Part shown: positions 7,444 through 15,551 of the stretch, piece by piece
Position numbering within the stretch: position 1 is the first letter of the stretch
Layout of the letters: every line of letters begins with the position of its first letter
Translations under genes and position numbers: made by a program
The notes under the pieces: model-generated
What the model was told of the DNA's origin: nothing
What the model saw: only the letters and a program-made list of their open reading frames with translations
The model's database searches: none
NCBI GenBank assembly: GCA_016742055.1
Contig: JACVCK010000003.1
Location: 1 to 37,958, forward strand
DNA from: Phycisphaerales bacterium
GTDB lineage: Bacteria > Planctomycetota > Phycisphaerae > Phycisphaerales > UBA1924
Direction: 5' to 3'
Length of the DNA stretch: 37,958 nucleotides

Positions 7444-8463
7444 TCACGCGCCCGAGTCCCGCACCGCTTCCGCCTCAACGATCAGCGTGGCATTGAAGAG
7501 CAACGCCCCGGACATCACGTGGCGCAGCATCTCCCGGTACGGCGCCTCAGCGTCCGGCGGGATGGCGCCCTCCCGGCGCAGGCGCTCGAACTTGCGCACC
7601 GCGCGCCGCTGCGCGCTCACCGTCCCCAGCCAGATGAACAGCGCGAGCGGCGCGAGCAGCACGCTGCTCGGGCTCCAGTTGGAGCGGTGCAGCGCCCGGA
7701 TCCGCAGCCCGCAGTGGTGCAGGGAGTAGCGGAGTTGGTAGTACGAGATCAGGAACGCGTGCCCGTGGTATGTCCGCGTCCCGTCGGGCGAGCGGCCCCA
7801 CACCGAGGTGTGCTCGTCGATGAACGACTTGAGCGCCCGCTGGCCCGCCAGCGCATAGGCGATGCGGGCGCGGATCGAGAGCAGGTTGGGCGTAGTGATG
7901 AGAAGGCGCCCGCCCGGCCTCAGCGCCCGGCGCAATTCGCGCAGCGTCTTGTGCCGGTCCATCACGTGCTCGATGCCTTCCACGCACAGGACCACATCGA
8001 ACGAACCGTCGGCAAAGGGCAGCGGCGCCTCCATGTCCGCCGCGGCCGCACGCAGCGTCCCGACGCGCTTCGGGTCCGAATCCCCGAACAGCGCCCCCCG
8101 GATGTCCGCGTCGAGCCGCACGCCCGTCTCCGATTCGAACGCCTCCACCACTCCCCGGCCCGAATGGCGGGCCTCCGCCCCTTCCAGGTATTCGGGAAAA
8201 AGGTCCGCCGGCGCCACGTCAAATCCCGCGGCGCTGAGCGGCGCGCTCAGCACGCCCGAGCCCGCAGGCATGTCCAGCACTCGCGTCTGGCCGCGCCGGC
8301 TCGGCTCGATCGAGGCGAACCACCGCAGCACGAAGGGATACAGCGAGCGCGTGCGCAGGCAGGCCCGGACGGGCGCGAGCGCGGAGATGGCGCGCCCCGG
8401 CGCTGGCCGCGCGGGGGCGCCGGCGGGGCCCCCGGTCGGCCTGGCTGGGGCGGCGGTCACCAT
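7444..8463 (-). CDS. Class I SAM-dependent methyltransferase with C-terminal hydrophobic segment
   Basis: The 339-aa protein has a Rossmann-type methyltransferase core. Motif I is TRVLDMPAGSGVLSAPLSAAGFDV (residues about 60-83), then DMEAPLPFADGSFDVVLCVEGIEHV and LRPGGRLLITTPN. After the core comes a hydrophobic stretch, SSVLLAPLALFIWLGTV, which may anchor it to the membrane. It starts 9 nt after the deoxyhypusine-synthase-like gene ends, so the two are likely one transcript. Substrate unknown: the neighbours allow either a polyamine-related or a glycan/lipid acceptor. The first 30 residues are Pro/Ala-rich and the exact start is uncertain. Confidence 0.85.
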   Translation of the reverse strand: MVTAAPARPTGGPAGAPARPAPGRAISALAPVRACLRTRSLYPFVLRWFASIEPSRRGQTRVLDMPAGSGVLSAPLSAAGFDVAPADLFPEYLEGAEARHSGRGVVEAFESETGVRLDADIRGALFGDSDPKRVGTLRAAAADMEAPLPFADGSFDVVLCVEGIEHVMDRHKTLRELRRALRPGGRLLITTPNLLSIRARIAYALAGQRALKSFIDEHTSVWGRSPDGTRTYHGHAFLISYYQLRYSLHHCGLRIRALHRSNWSPSSVLLAPLALFIWLGTVSAQRRAVRKFERLRREGAIPPDAEAPYREMLRHVMSGALLFNATLIVEAEAVRDSGA

Positions 8464-8472
8464 TTCGGTTGT

Positions 8473-9546
8473 TCAGCGGGCGACGACGGGCTGATCGAGC
8501 AGGTCGGCGAACTTCCGCGCCGGCCGTCCCTTCCAGAGTCCGCGGTGGTAGGCGTCGGACGCGAGGATCGGGAACGTCGTGGTCGCCTCCCCGAAGACCA
8601 TCTGCTCGTGCACCACGTCCACCTTGCCCCAGGAGCAGGCCTCGCGGAGCGTGGAGCCCGAGAGCGCCCCGTCGCGCGAGTCGGCGACGGTGAGTTGGAT
8701 GGCGTACTTGTGCATCGGCGCCTCGTGGCCGAGCAACTCCGCGGCGACGACGATGTCCTGCGCGAAGTTCTTGGGCACGCCGCCGCCGAGCATCAGCAGG
8801 CCCGTGTCCTTGACCTTGAGTTTCAGTTGTGTTAGTTCGCGGAAGTCCTTGCCGGAGTCGAACGCCACGTGCGTCCCGGGCTCGGGCCGCTCGACCTGGT
8901 GCATAACGATGCCGAAGCCGGCGGAGCAGTCGGAGAACGCCGGCACGAAGATCGGCACGCGCTTCTTGTGGCACGCGAGCACGATCCCGGGGATGTTCGC
9001 GTGATGCTCGGCCAGGTAGGCGCCCATCTGGTCGATCAGTTCGCGCGAGGAGTAGGCCCCGGGCGCGCAGGAGTCGAAGACCTTCCGGGTCACATCGTCG
9101 CAGATGCGGAGTTGGTCCTCGTCGATGTAGGTGTCGTAGATGCGGTCGATGGCCAGGTCGCGCAGGGTGGTGTCGTCCACGGGCGGCGCCTCGGGCGAGC
9201 CCGGCGCCATGTAGTGCCGGAATCCCAGGCCCTCAAAGAAGTCCTGATCGACGATGTTCGCGCCCGTGGACACGATCGCGTCCACCATGTTGTTCTCGAT
9301 GAGCGTGACGATGGTCTTCTTGAGCCCGGCCGACACCATCGAGCCCGCGAGCGTCAGCACCACCGCGCAGTCCTTGTCCGCGAGCATCATGCCGTAGATG
9401 TCCGCCGCCCGGGCCAGGTTCCGCGCCTGGAACGCCGTGTGGCGCATCCCGTCCACCAGCGCGCGGGCGTCCACGCGCGTGATGTCCACATGCTCGACCG
9501 GGCGAGAGAGCAGTTCCTGCTTCGTCCACTTGCCGCTGCTGGTCAT
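8473..9546 (-). CDS. Deoxyhypusine synthase-like protein (probable polyamine aminobutyltransferase)
   Basis: The 357-aa protein belongs to the deoxyhypusine synthase family, NAD-dependent enzymes that transfer an aminobutyl group from spermidine. Family blocks are clear: TLAGSMVSAGLKKTIVTLIE, DAIVSTGANIVDQDFFE, FVPAFSDCSAGFG and GLLMLGGGVPKNFAQDI. Also present is EACSWGK, whose lysine (Lys308) corresponds to the catalytic lysine of characterised family members. Bacteria lack eIF5A, so the classical substrate is absent; a free amine such as putrescine or agmatine is a plausible acceptor, giving homospermidine or a related polyamine. It lies 76 nt downstream of speA, which supports polyamine metabolism. 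GGGAG is 8 nt before the ATG. The reaction is inferred. Confidence 0.9.
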   Translation of the reverse strand: MTSSGKWTKQELLSRPVEHVDITRVDARALVDGMRHTAFQARNLARAADIYGMMLADKDCAVVLTLAGSMVSAGLKKTIVTLIENNMVDAIVSTGANIVDQDFFEGLGFRHYMAPGSPEAPPVDDTTLRDLAIDRIYDTYIDEDQLRICDDVTRKVFDSCAPGAYSSRELIDQMGAYLAEHHANIPGIVLACHKKRVPIFVPAFSDCSAGFGIVMHQVERPEPGTHVAFDSGKDFRELTQLKLKVKDTGLLMLGGGVPKNFAQDIVVAAELLGHEAPMHKYAIQLTVADSRDGALSGSTLREACSWGKVDVVHEQMVFGEATTTFPILASDAYHRGLWKGRPARKFADLLDQPVVAR

Positions 9547-9622
9547 GATCGGGTCTCCCTGTCTCGACGGTCGGGGGGTTGCGTGCGGCGCTGAGGCCCT
9601 GAGGCCCTGGCCGTTCGGTCGT

Positions 9623-11587
9623 TCACTCTTCGAGGTACGTATAGCCGTCCAGCCCCGCCTCGTAGAAGCGGAGGAACGACTGGCTCTCCGCCACGGTCAG
9701 GCGCTTGGCGCGGACGGCCCGCTCGATCTCGCGGCGCATGTTGCGCCGCAGTTCGTTGTGGTCGATCTGCACGTACGACAGCACCTCGGCCACCGTGTCG
9801 CCGCGCACGACCTCGTCGATCGAGTACTCGCCCGACTCGTCGATCGTCACGTGCACCGCGTGCGTGTCGGCCAGCAGGTTGTGCAGGTCGCCCAGCGTCT
9901 CCTGGTACGCGCCCACCAGGAACGCCGCCAGGTAGTACGGCTCGTCCGGGCGCAGCGCGTGCAGTTCCAGCGCCTTCTTGACGTCGCGCTTGTCCACGAA
10001 CTTGTCGATGCGCCCGTCCGAGTCGCAGGTGATGTCCGCCAGCACGCCCCGGCGCGTGGGCTCCTCGTCCAGGCGGTGGATCGGGCAGATCGGGAACAAC
10101 TGATCGATCGCCCACGAGTCCGGCATCGACTGGAAGATCGACATGTTCACGAAGTAGATGTCCGACAGGATCTCCGGCAGGCCGTCCAGTTCCTCCGGCA
10201 TCTCCTTGAACTTCACGGCGCGGTCGAGGATCTTCCGGCCCACCGACCAGAACAGCCGCTCGGCGATCGCCCGCATCGGCAGCGACATGTAGCCCAGCGA
10301 GAACAAACTCATCGCCTCGTCCCGCGCCTGCATGGCGTCGTGGTACGACTCCATCAGGTTCCGGTCCGTCAGGTTCTGGCTCGTCTGGATCAGGTCGATG
10401 ACCGGCTGGGGCACCTCCTGCTCGGCCGCCATCGCCGCCTCCAGTTCGTCCGGCTCCGGCGCCGCGTCGAACGAGGTCGCGCCACGAACGTCGAAGATCA
10501 GCACGCTCGAGTACGCCACCATCGCCCGCCCGGACTCCGACATGATCGTCGGGTGCGGCGCCCCCACGTCGTCGCAGACGCTCTTGATGCGGTACACCAC
10601 GTCCGCGGCGTACTCGGCGATCGTGTAGTTCATCGACGAGTCGAACGCCGTCTGCGAGCCGTCGTAGTCCACGCCCAGCCCGCCGCCGATGTCGATGATG
10701 TCGAGTTTCTCGGCCCCCAGCCGGCGCAGTTCGGTGTAGATGTGCGTCAGTTCGTTGATCGCGTTCTTGAGGTTGCGGATGTCGCAGATCTGGCTGCCGA
10801 TGTGGAAGTGCAGCATCCGCAGGCAGTCCAGCATGTCGTGCTTGCGCAGGTAATCCAGAACCGTCAGCAGTTCCGAGATGAACAGCCCGAACTTCGAGCG
10901 CACCCCCGACGAGCCCTCCCACCGGCCCGAGCCCTTCGCCGCGATCTTGATCCGCACGCCGATCTGCGGGCGCACGTCGTACCGCTGCGCGTGCTTGACG
11001 ATCAACTCCAGTTCGCTGAACTTCTCGACCACGGGGATGATGTTCCGCCCGAGTTTGGTCGCGAGGATCACCGTCTCGATGAACTCATCGTCCTTGAAGC
11101 CATTGCAAACGATGGGCATGTCCGGCCGGTTCTCGCTCATGCCCAGCACCGCGAGCAGTTCCGGCTTCGAGCCCGCCTCCAGCCCGTAGCCCAGCGACGC
11201 GCCCAGGTCGCGGATCTCCTCGACCACGTGGCGCTGCTGGTTCACCTTGATCGGGTACACGCACTTGTAGCCGCCCTTGTAGTCGTGCTCGGCGATCGCG
11301 CGCGTGAACGCCGAAGACAACTCCTCCAGCCGCCGACGCAGAATGTCCGTAAACCGCACCAGCACCGGCGCGCCCAGACCGCGATCGTGCAGTCCCCGCA
11401 CCAGTTCGAGCAGGTCGATCGCCAGCGCCGGCTCCTTCGTGGGCGTGACCACCACGTGGCCCTTGTCGTTCACTCGGAAGAAGCCCTGGCCCCAGTCGGG
11501 CAGGCCGTACAGACGCGCCGAGTCTTCGGGCGTCCAGCGCCCGTGCAGGAACGCGTTCTTCATCGACTGACCGGCGATCGTGGCCAT
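9623..11587 (-). CDS. speA: Biosynthetic arginine decarboxylase
   Basis: PLP enzyme converting arginine to agmatine, the entry to polyamine synthesis. The 654-aa length matches the SpeA (alanine-racemase-fold) class. Lys114 in KCVYPIKVNQQRHV is the PLP lysine. Other marks are LEAGSKPEL, FHIGSQICDIRN, the phosphate-binding IDIGGGLGVDYDGSQ, and the C-terminal CPIHRLDEEPTRRGVLADITCDSDG with the substrate-binding Cys and Asp. ATG 11587 gives a normal N-terminus. It is first in a likely operon with the DHS-like gene and the methyltransferase, driven by the promoter at 11680-11706. No agmatinase or agmatine deiminase gene is adjacent. Confidence 0.97.
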   Translation of the reverse strand: MATIAGQSMKNAFLHGRWTPEDSARLYGLPDWGQGFFRVNDKGHVVVTPTKEPALAIDLLELVRGLHDRGLGAPVLVRFTDILRRRLEELSSAFTRAIAEHDYKGGYKCVYPIKVNQQRHVVEEIRDLGASLGYGLEAGSKPELLAVLGMSENRPDMPIVCNGFKDDEFIETVILATKLGRNIIPVVEKFSELELIVKHAQRYDVRPQIGVRIKIAAKGSGRWEGSSGVRSKFGLFISELLTVLDYLRKHDMLDCLRMLHFHIGSQICDIRNLKNAINELTHIYTELRRLGAEKLDIIDIGGGLGVDYDGSQTAFDSSMNYTIAEYAADVVYRIKSVCDDVGAPHPTIMSESGRAMVAYSSVLIFDVRGATSFDAAPEPDELEAAMAAEQEVPQPVIDLIQTSQNLTDRNLMESYHDAMQARDEAMSLFSLGYMSLPMRAIAERLFWSVGRKILDRAVKFKEMPEELDGLPEILSDIYFVNMSIFQSMPDSWAIDQLFPICPIHRLDEEPTRRGVLADITCDSDGRIDKFVDKRDVKKALELHALRPDEPYYLAAFLVGAYQETLGDLHNLLADTHAVHVTIDESGEYSIDEVVRGDTVAEVLSYVQIDHNELRRNMRREIERAVRAKRLTVAESQSFLRFYEAGLDGYTYLEE

Positions 11588-11679
11588 CGGCGCGTGCGCC
11601 TCTCGGATGGAGGGTGCGGGCAGGGCCGGAGTCGCCGCGGCTGTCGTGCCGCGTCGCCCGCGCCGTCGGAGCAAAGGGA

Positions 11680-11706
11680 AGTATAGACCCCCGCGCCGGG
11701 AATCAA
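11680..11706 (-). promoter_or_regulatory. Candidate speA promoter (TTGATT / TATACT)
   Basis: On the minus strand TTGATT (11706-11701) is followed after 15 nt by TATACT (11685-11680), an excellent -10 in very GC-rich DNA. The spacer is shorter than ideal. Transcription would start near 11673, giving an 85-nt leader. The -35 overlaps the end of the glycosylase gene. Confidence 0.5.
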
Positions 11707-12776
11707 CGCCGACTTTTCGCGCCGCCCGCCGGCGACGACCGCCGGCGCGCCCCGCCAGCCCCCGGCGCGCCGCCGGACCCCTCGGCGCGGAACTTGGACG
11801 CCGTGAACGACGAGCCCACCTCGTCCGGGTCCCACGCCCAGGACGGCCCCCGGCGCTCCTCGTACCACCGCCAGACCTCGAACCAGTACGAGCGGAACCG
11901 GTGGTCGCCAAAGCCCGCGTAATGGGCCTCCAGCCGCTTCTGAACCTCCCGGTCCGTCCCCTTGAGCCCCAAAACCTCCCGCCCGTGCCGCACCGACTCG
12001 GTGTCGATCGCCAGGCGCGAGTACCGCCCCAGGAGTTGCATGATGTTCCCGGCGCCGTAAGGCCCGATCCCCGGAAGTTCCAGCAGCGCCTTGTAAACCG
12101 TCTGGTCGTCATTCGCCGGGTCGGTGAACCAATGCTCATCCAACTCCCCCGACGTCGCCATCTGCGCCAACCGCACCAGCCGGACGTCGCGATACCCCAC
12201 GGCGCAACGGGCCCGCAGCGTCGAAGGCCGCACCCGCGCCAGTTTCTGCGGCGAGGGAAACGCCGGGTGGACCACCGCGCAAAGGCGGCGGTTCATCCCC
12301 ACGGTGTTCGGCCACGCCACGTTGCAGGAGGTGACCGTCTTCACGACATCTTCAAAGAACGTGGGGCTCCGCGACAGCCGTGCGCGGCCCAGCCCAGGCC
12401 CCCCGCTCGCCCATCGAGGGTCGATCCGGTGGAACTCCGCCACACCCCCGTCCCCCATGCTCAGCATTCGGGCGATCAGCCCCGCCGCCTCGGTCTTCTC
12501 CCGACGGCTCAGGGCCCGGTCCGCCACCACCGCCAGCGGCGCCCCGGCCAGCCCCAGCAACGCCCGGCCGTCCGCGTTCCGGCCCAGAGTCGCGCCCTCC
12601 GGGCCCGGCTGGCCGATCGTCAGCGTGGCGACGCCCCCGTCCAGGTCGAACGGGCGCGTCAGCGTCTGCTTCGACGGATCCCAGCGGTTCGGCGCCAGCA
12701 GGAAATAGCCGTAAGAACACAGGTCCCGGGCGAACACCAGGTCGTCCGGGACCGGGATGGTGAAACGGCTGCCCAC
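11703..12776 (-). CDS. HhH-GPD DNA glycosylase (Ogg1/AlkA-like)
   Basis: Base-excision repair glycosylase of the helix-hairpin-helix superfamily. In the 357-aa protein the HhH motif is LPGIGPYGAGNIMQLLGRY and the catalytic Asp follows in SRLAIDTESV. The upstream region SRSPTFFEDVVKTVTSCNVAWPNTVGMNRRLC resembles the start of the Ogg1/AlkA core, including the Asn-rich loop. The N-terminal 110 residues form a beta-rich domain. The lysine of bifunctional enzymes cannot be placed with confidence. The C-terminal 35 residues are low-complexity Gly/Ala/Arg and probably disordered. The GTG start lies 4 nt after the amidotransferase stop, so the two form an operon. Damaged base unknown. Confidence 0.85.
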   Translation of the reverse strand: MGSRFTIPVPDDLVFARDLCSYGYFLLAPNRWDPSKQTLTRPFDLDGGVATLTIGQPGPEGATLGRNADGRALLGLAGAPLAVVADRALSRREKTEAAGLIARMLSMGDGGVAEFHRIDPRWASGGPGLGRARLSRSPTFFEDVVKTVTSCNVAWPNTVGMNRRLCAVVHPAFPSPQKLARVRPSTLRARCAVGYRDVRLVRLAQMATSGELDEHWFTDPANDDQTVYKALLELPGIGPYGAGNIMQLLGRYSRLAIDTESVRHGREVLGLKGTDREVQKRLEAHYAGFGDHRFRSYWFEVWRWYEERRGPSWAWDPDEVGSSFTASKFRAEGSGGAPGAGGARRRSSPAGGAKSRR

Positions 12777-12780
12777 GGCC

Positions 12781-13566
12781 TCAGCGTACGGCCGTGATGG
12801 CCGCTGGCCCGTCCGGCATGTCGCGCCGCGCCGTCTCGCGCCACATCGTGGGCGTCAAAAGCGAAGCGATGTTTACGCAGATCCGGTCCGAGAGCCGGGC
12901 GAACTCCGCGTACTGCTCGTCGGCCTGCTTCGCGGCCTGATCCGGCGACATCCCCGATTCCGCCAGGCCGGCCGCCGCATTCTTCAGGAAGGCGTCCACC
13001 CCCGAGCGGTCCGCCTCGAAGTGCCACTGGAACCCGTAGGAGCGCAGCCCGATCCGGAACGCCTGCACCTTGCACGCCTTGCTCGACGCCAGAATCTGCG
13101 CCCCCGGCGGCCCCTTCACCACTTCCCGCCCGTGCGTCTGGAAAGCGGGCATCGACCAGCGGACGCCCGCCAGAATCGGGTCCGTGTGGCCCGCGGGGCT
13201 CAACGTCACCGTGTGAAATCCATACTCTCCCCGCGCCATCGGCGCGATCTCGCCCCCCAGCGCAGCGCCGAGCATCTGGTGCCCGAGGCAGATGCCGACG
13301 ATCGGGAGATGCCGCTCGTGCGCCTGCTTCAGGAGCGTCATCTCGTTCGCCATCCAAGGCCACTTGGCGCCGCCGGACCCGAGGTTCTCATCGACGTTCT
13401 GAGGCCCGCCAAGCGCGATCACGCCGTCCACGTTGTCCAGGTCCGGCGGGACCGCTTCGCCCTTGTCCGGGCGGACGATGTGCAACTTGTGCCCGTGGTC
13501 GCGCAGCGTCATGCCCAGGCGCCCGGGGCCGCCGATGTCCGAATGCTGGAAGACGAGGATGGCCAT
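12781..13566 (-). CDS. Class I glutamine amidotransferase-like protein
   Basis: Stand-alone 261-aa protein of the GMP-synthase-type amidotransferase group. The nucleophile elbow is GICLGHQ (Cys93) and the His/Glu pair is in GFQWHFE (His182, Glu184). The oxyanion region is VIALGGPQNVDE. The C-terminal 80 residues (SGMSPDQAAKQADEQYAEFARLSDRICVNIASLL) are helical, as in YfeJ/YE1-type proteins with no known synthetase partner. No synthase subunit is adjacent; the next gene is the DNA glycosylase. A hydrolase of gamma-glutamyl compounds is possible. It has a promoter (GTGACC-17-TATCCT, 13576-13604) 9 nt before the start. Confidence 0.88.
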   Translation of the reverse strand: MAILVFQHSDIGGPGRLGMTLRDHGHKLHIVRPDKGEAVPPDLDNVDGVIALGGPQNVDENLGSGGAKWPWMANEMTLLKQAHERHLPIVGICLGHQMLGAALGGEIAPMARGEYGFHTVTLSPAGHTDPILAGVRWSMPAFQTHGREVVKGPPGAQILASSKACKVQAFRIGLRSYGFQWHFEADRSGVDAFLKNAAAGLAESGMSPDQAAKQADEQYAEFARLSDRICVNIASLLTPTMWRETARRDMPDGPAAITAVR

Positions 13567-13575
13567 ATGGAGGGC

Positions 13576-13604
13576 AGGATACTCCCGACCGCGCCCCCGG
13601 TCAC
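13576..13604 (-). promoter_or_regulatory. Promoter of the amidotransferase-glycosylase operon
   Basis: Minus-strand GTGACC (13604-13599), 17-nt spacer, TATCCT (13581-13576), then 9 nt to the ATG. There is no clear Shine-Dalgarno sequence, so the message is probably leaderless or has a leader of only 1-3 nt. Confidence 0.5.
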
Positions 13605-13643
13605 CTTTCGTACGCCCTCGCCCCCGGCGTCTCGAACGCCGAA

Positions 13644-14351
13644 TCAGCGTGCAGCGCGCTCATCCACACGCATGCAGATGGTCGCATCGTGACCCTCCGG
13701 CAGATAGTCCTGCCGAAACCGCACGCCGGTCGCCCGATCCAGCGCCCAGCCCAGCATCGCCGCCGTGTCGAAACGCCTCGCCGGGCTTGAGTCCTGCCGG
13801 CGCAGCCGCTCGGAGCAACGGTCGCTCAGGAAGTTGAACACCAGCGCCGCGCTGCGGCCTTCGGCCAGGCACGGCGCCCCGCGCACGGCGGCCCACGCCC
13901 GATCCAGCACGGCCAGCGCGTCGGGCTGGTCCAGCGTATTCAGCGAACCGGAGAACACCACCACGTCCGGACGCAGCCGCGCAAAGACGCTGTGGTCCGC
14001 CACGAAATCCGCCTGAATGAACTCAGCGCCCGGCACGGCGCACGAGCACGCCGCCGGCGCGACGGACGCCACCCCCTCCAGCCCGATGTACCGCGCCAGG
14101 ACCACGGCCGCCTCCCGCAGGTGCAGCGCCAGGTCCCCGCAGCCCGAGCCGGCGTCCAAGAGCACGCGCCCGCTCAGGTCCGCCATGTCCGCGATCACGC
14201 GAAAGCGCTCGCGCTGCGCTTCGCGGCTGGCCCACAGCGTCGCTTCGAACGACGGCCCGTGCCGTTTCGCCGCGATCTCATACGGCGCGAGGTACTCCGC
14301 GCCCTTCGGGCGCGCGTCGCGAGGCCTCACGATGCGCCGCAGCCGGTCCAT
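13644..14351 (-). CDS. Class I SAM-dependent methyltransferase
   Basis: The 235-aa protein has motif I in GRVLLDAGSGCGDLALHLRE, an acidic second strand (IGLEGV) and PDVVVFSGSLNTLDQPDALAVLDRAW in place of motif IV. The C-terminal EGRSAALVFNFLSDRC has the post-core strand. No close functional family can be named; small-molecule methylation is most likely. Motif I is intact, so it is probably active. It is divergent from the hydrolase gene at 14417, 65 nt apart. The ATG at 14351 is preceded by TAGCAT (14361-14366) at 9 nt, with no Shine-Dalgarno sequence. Confidence 0.8.
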   Translation of the reverse strand: MDRLRRIVRPRDARPKGAEYLAPYEIAAKRHGPSFEATLWASREAQRERFRVIADMADLSGRVLLDAGSGCGDLALHLREAAVVLARYIGLEGVASVAPAACSCAVPGAEFIQADFVADHSVFARLRPDVVVFSGSLNTLDQPDALAVLDRAWAAVRGAPCLAEGRSAALVFNFLSDRCSERLRRQDSSPARRFDTAAMLGWALDRATGVRFRQDYLPEGHDATICMRVDERAAR

Positions 14352-14360
14352 CGACGGACC

Positions 14361-14366
14361 ATGCTA
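14361..14366 (-). promoter_or_regulatory. -10 element (TAGCAT) for the methyltransferase gene
   Basis: TAGCAT on the minus strand lies 9 nt before ATG 14351, mirroring the TAGCAT on the plus strand at 14404-14409. Two identical hexamers 37 bp apart thus drive divergent genes. Confidence 0.4.
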
Positions 14367-14403
14367 GCCGAGCCAAGCCGCTGGACCCCCGCCGCGCGCC
14401 CCC

Positions 14404-14409
14404 TAGCAT
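14404..14409 (+). promoter_or_regulatory. -10 element (TAGCAT) for the amidohydrolase gene
   Basis: TAGCAT ends 7 nt before ATG 14417 and no ribosome-binding site fits, so a leaderless message is likely. The -35 position reads CTGGAC at a 17-nt spacer, a weak match. Confidence 0.45.
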
Positions 14410-14416
14410 CCCGGGC

Positions 14417-15547
14417 ATGAGCCACGCCGATCGGCCCGCCCCGCGACCCCCCACCGCCTCGAACCGACTCGTGCTCGACTACCGCGCCGAGGCCCGCCGC
14501 CTCGGTCCGCCGCCCACGCCGATCATCGACGCCCACGCCCACATCAACGGCCCCGAGGCCGCCAAGGTGTACCGCGAGGCCCGCGACCTCTACGGCGTCA
14601 CCACCGTCTACTCCCAATCGCGCATCGAGGACGCCGAAGCGGTCCGCGCCGCCCTGGACGGCGACGTGCGCTTCGTGGCCGTGCCGCGCTGGATGAGCCC
14701 CGACCGCCGGCACGCGCACACGCAGGGCTTCCTCGACGACATCGCCGAGTGGCGCGAGCGCTTCAACTCCCGGATGGTCAAGTTCTGGACGGCGCCGCGG
14801 ATCCGCGACATCGCCCGCGAGGACTTCGGCGACGCCGACTTTTTCAACCTCGACTCCGAGTGGCGCCGCCGCCAGATGCGCCTAGCGAGCGAACTGGGCA
14901 TGATGATCATGGTCCATGTCGCCGACCCGGACACGTGGTTCGCCACCCGCTACGGCGATGCGTCCAGGTACCTCCACAAGCAGGACCACTACCTCGCGCT
15001 CGAGCGGCTCGGCGACGAGCACACGCAGCCCTGGCTCCTCGCCCACATGGGCGGATGGCCCGAGGACCTGCACTTCTTGGACGGCCTCCTCTCGCGCCAC
15101 CCGAACTTCGTGCTCGACACCTCCGCGACCAAGTGGATGGTGCGGGAGATCAGCAAGCATCCGAGGACGGCGCTGCTGGAGCTCCTCGAGAAACACCGCG
15201 GACGCATCCTCTTCGGCTCCGACATCGTCACCATGGAGCAGCACCTGGCCCCTCGAAAGGACTTCGCCCCCGGCACGCCCGCCGCGACGTTCGCCGCGCA
15301 GGCGAGCACGCGCGAAGAGGCGTTCGACCTCTACGCCAGCCGCTACTGGGCCCTGCGGACGATGTTCGAGACGGCGTACGACGGCGAATCGCCCATCGCC
15401 GATCCCGACCTGATGATGGTGGACCCCGCACGCTTCGACGCCATGTCGGCGCCGCGCTTGGCCGGCAAGGCGCTGCCCAAAGACCTGCTGCGGGCCCTCT
15501 ACCGCGGCGCCTGCGACGCCACGCTCGAAGCGTGGTGGCGGCGCTGA
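14417..15547 (+). CDS. Amidohydrolase family protein (amidohydrolase_2/COG2159-like)
   Basis: Metal-dependent TIM-barrel hydrolase or decarboxylase, 376 aa. The first metal motif is IIDAHAHING (His40, His42). Later ligands or active-site residues fit MMIMVHVADPD, WLLAHMGGWPEDL and ILFGSDIVT (Asp). The C-terminal 90 residues contain YWALRTMFETAYDGESPIADPDLMM. The HxH, H, H, D series is complete, so it is probably active. Substrate unknown; this family includes aminocarboxymuconate-semialdehyde decarboxylase and resorcylate-type decarboxylases. It is convergent with the YhaM-like gene, with only 4 nt between them. Confidence 0.85.
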   Translation: MSHADRPAPRPPTASNRLVLDYRAEARRLGPPPTPIIDAHAHINGPEAAKVYREARDLYGVTTVYSQSRIEDAEAVRAALDGDVRFVAVPRWMSPDRRHAHTQGFLDDIAEWRERFNSRMVKFWTAPRIRDIAREDFGDADFFNLDSEWRRRQMRLASELGMMIMVHVADPDTWFATRYGDASRYLHKQDHYLALERLGDEHTQPWLLAHMGGWPEDLHFLDGLLSRHPNFVLDTSATKWMVREISKHPRTALLELLEKHRGRILFGSDIVTMEQHLAPRKDFAPGTPAATFAAQASTREEAFDLYASRYWALRTMFETAYDGESPIADPDLMMVDPARFDAMSAPRLAGKALPKDLLRALYRGACDATLEAWWRR

Positions 15548-15551
15548 CCCA

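Noticed and set aside
9398-11686. 762-aa plus-strand frame opposite speA
   Set aside because: Antisense of a clear arginine decarboxylase; product is His/Arg-rich with no fold signature.
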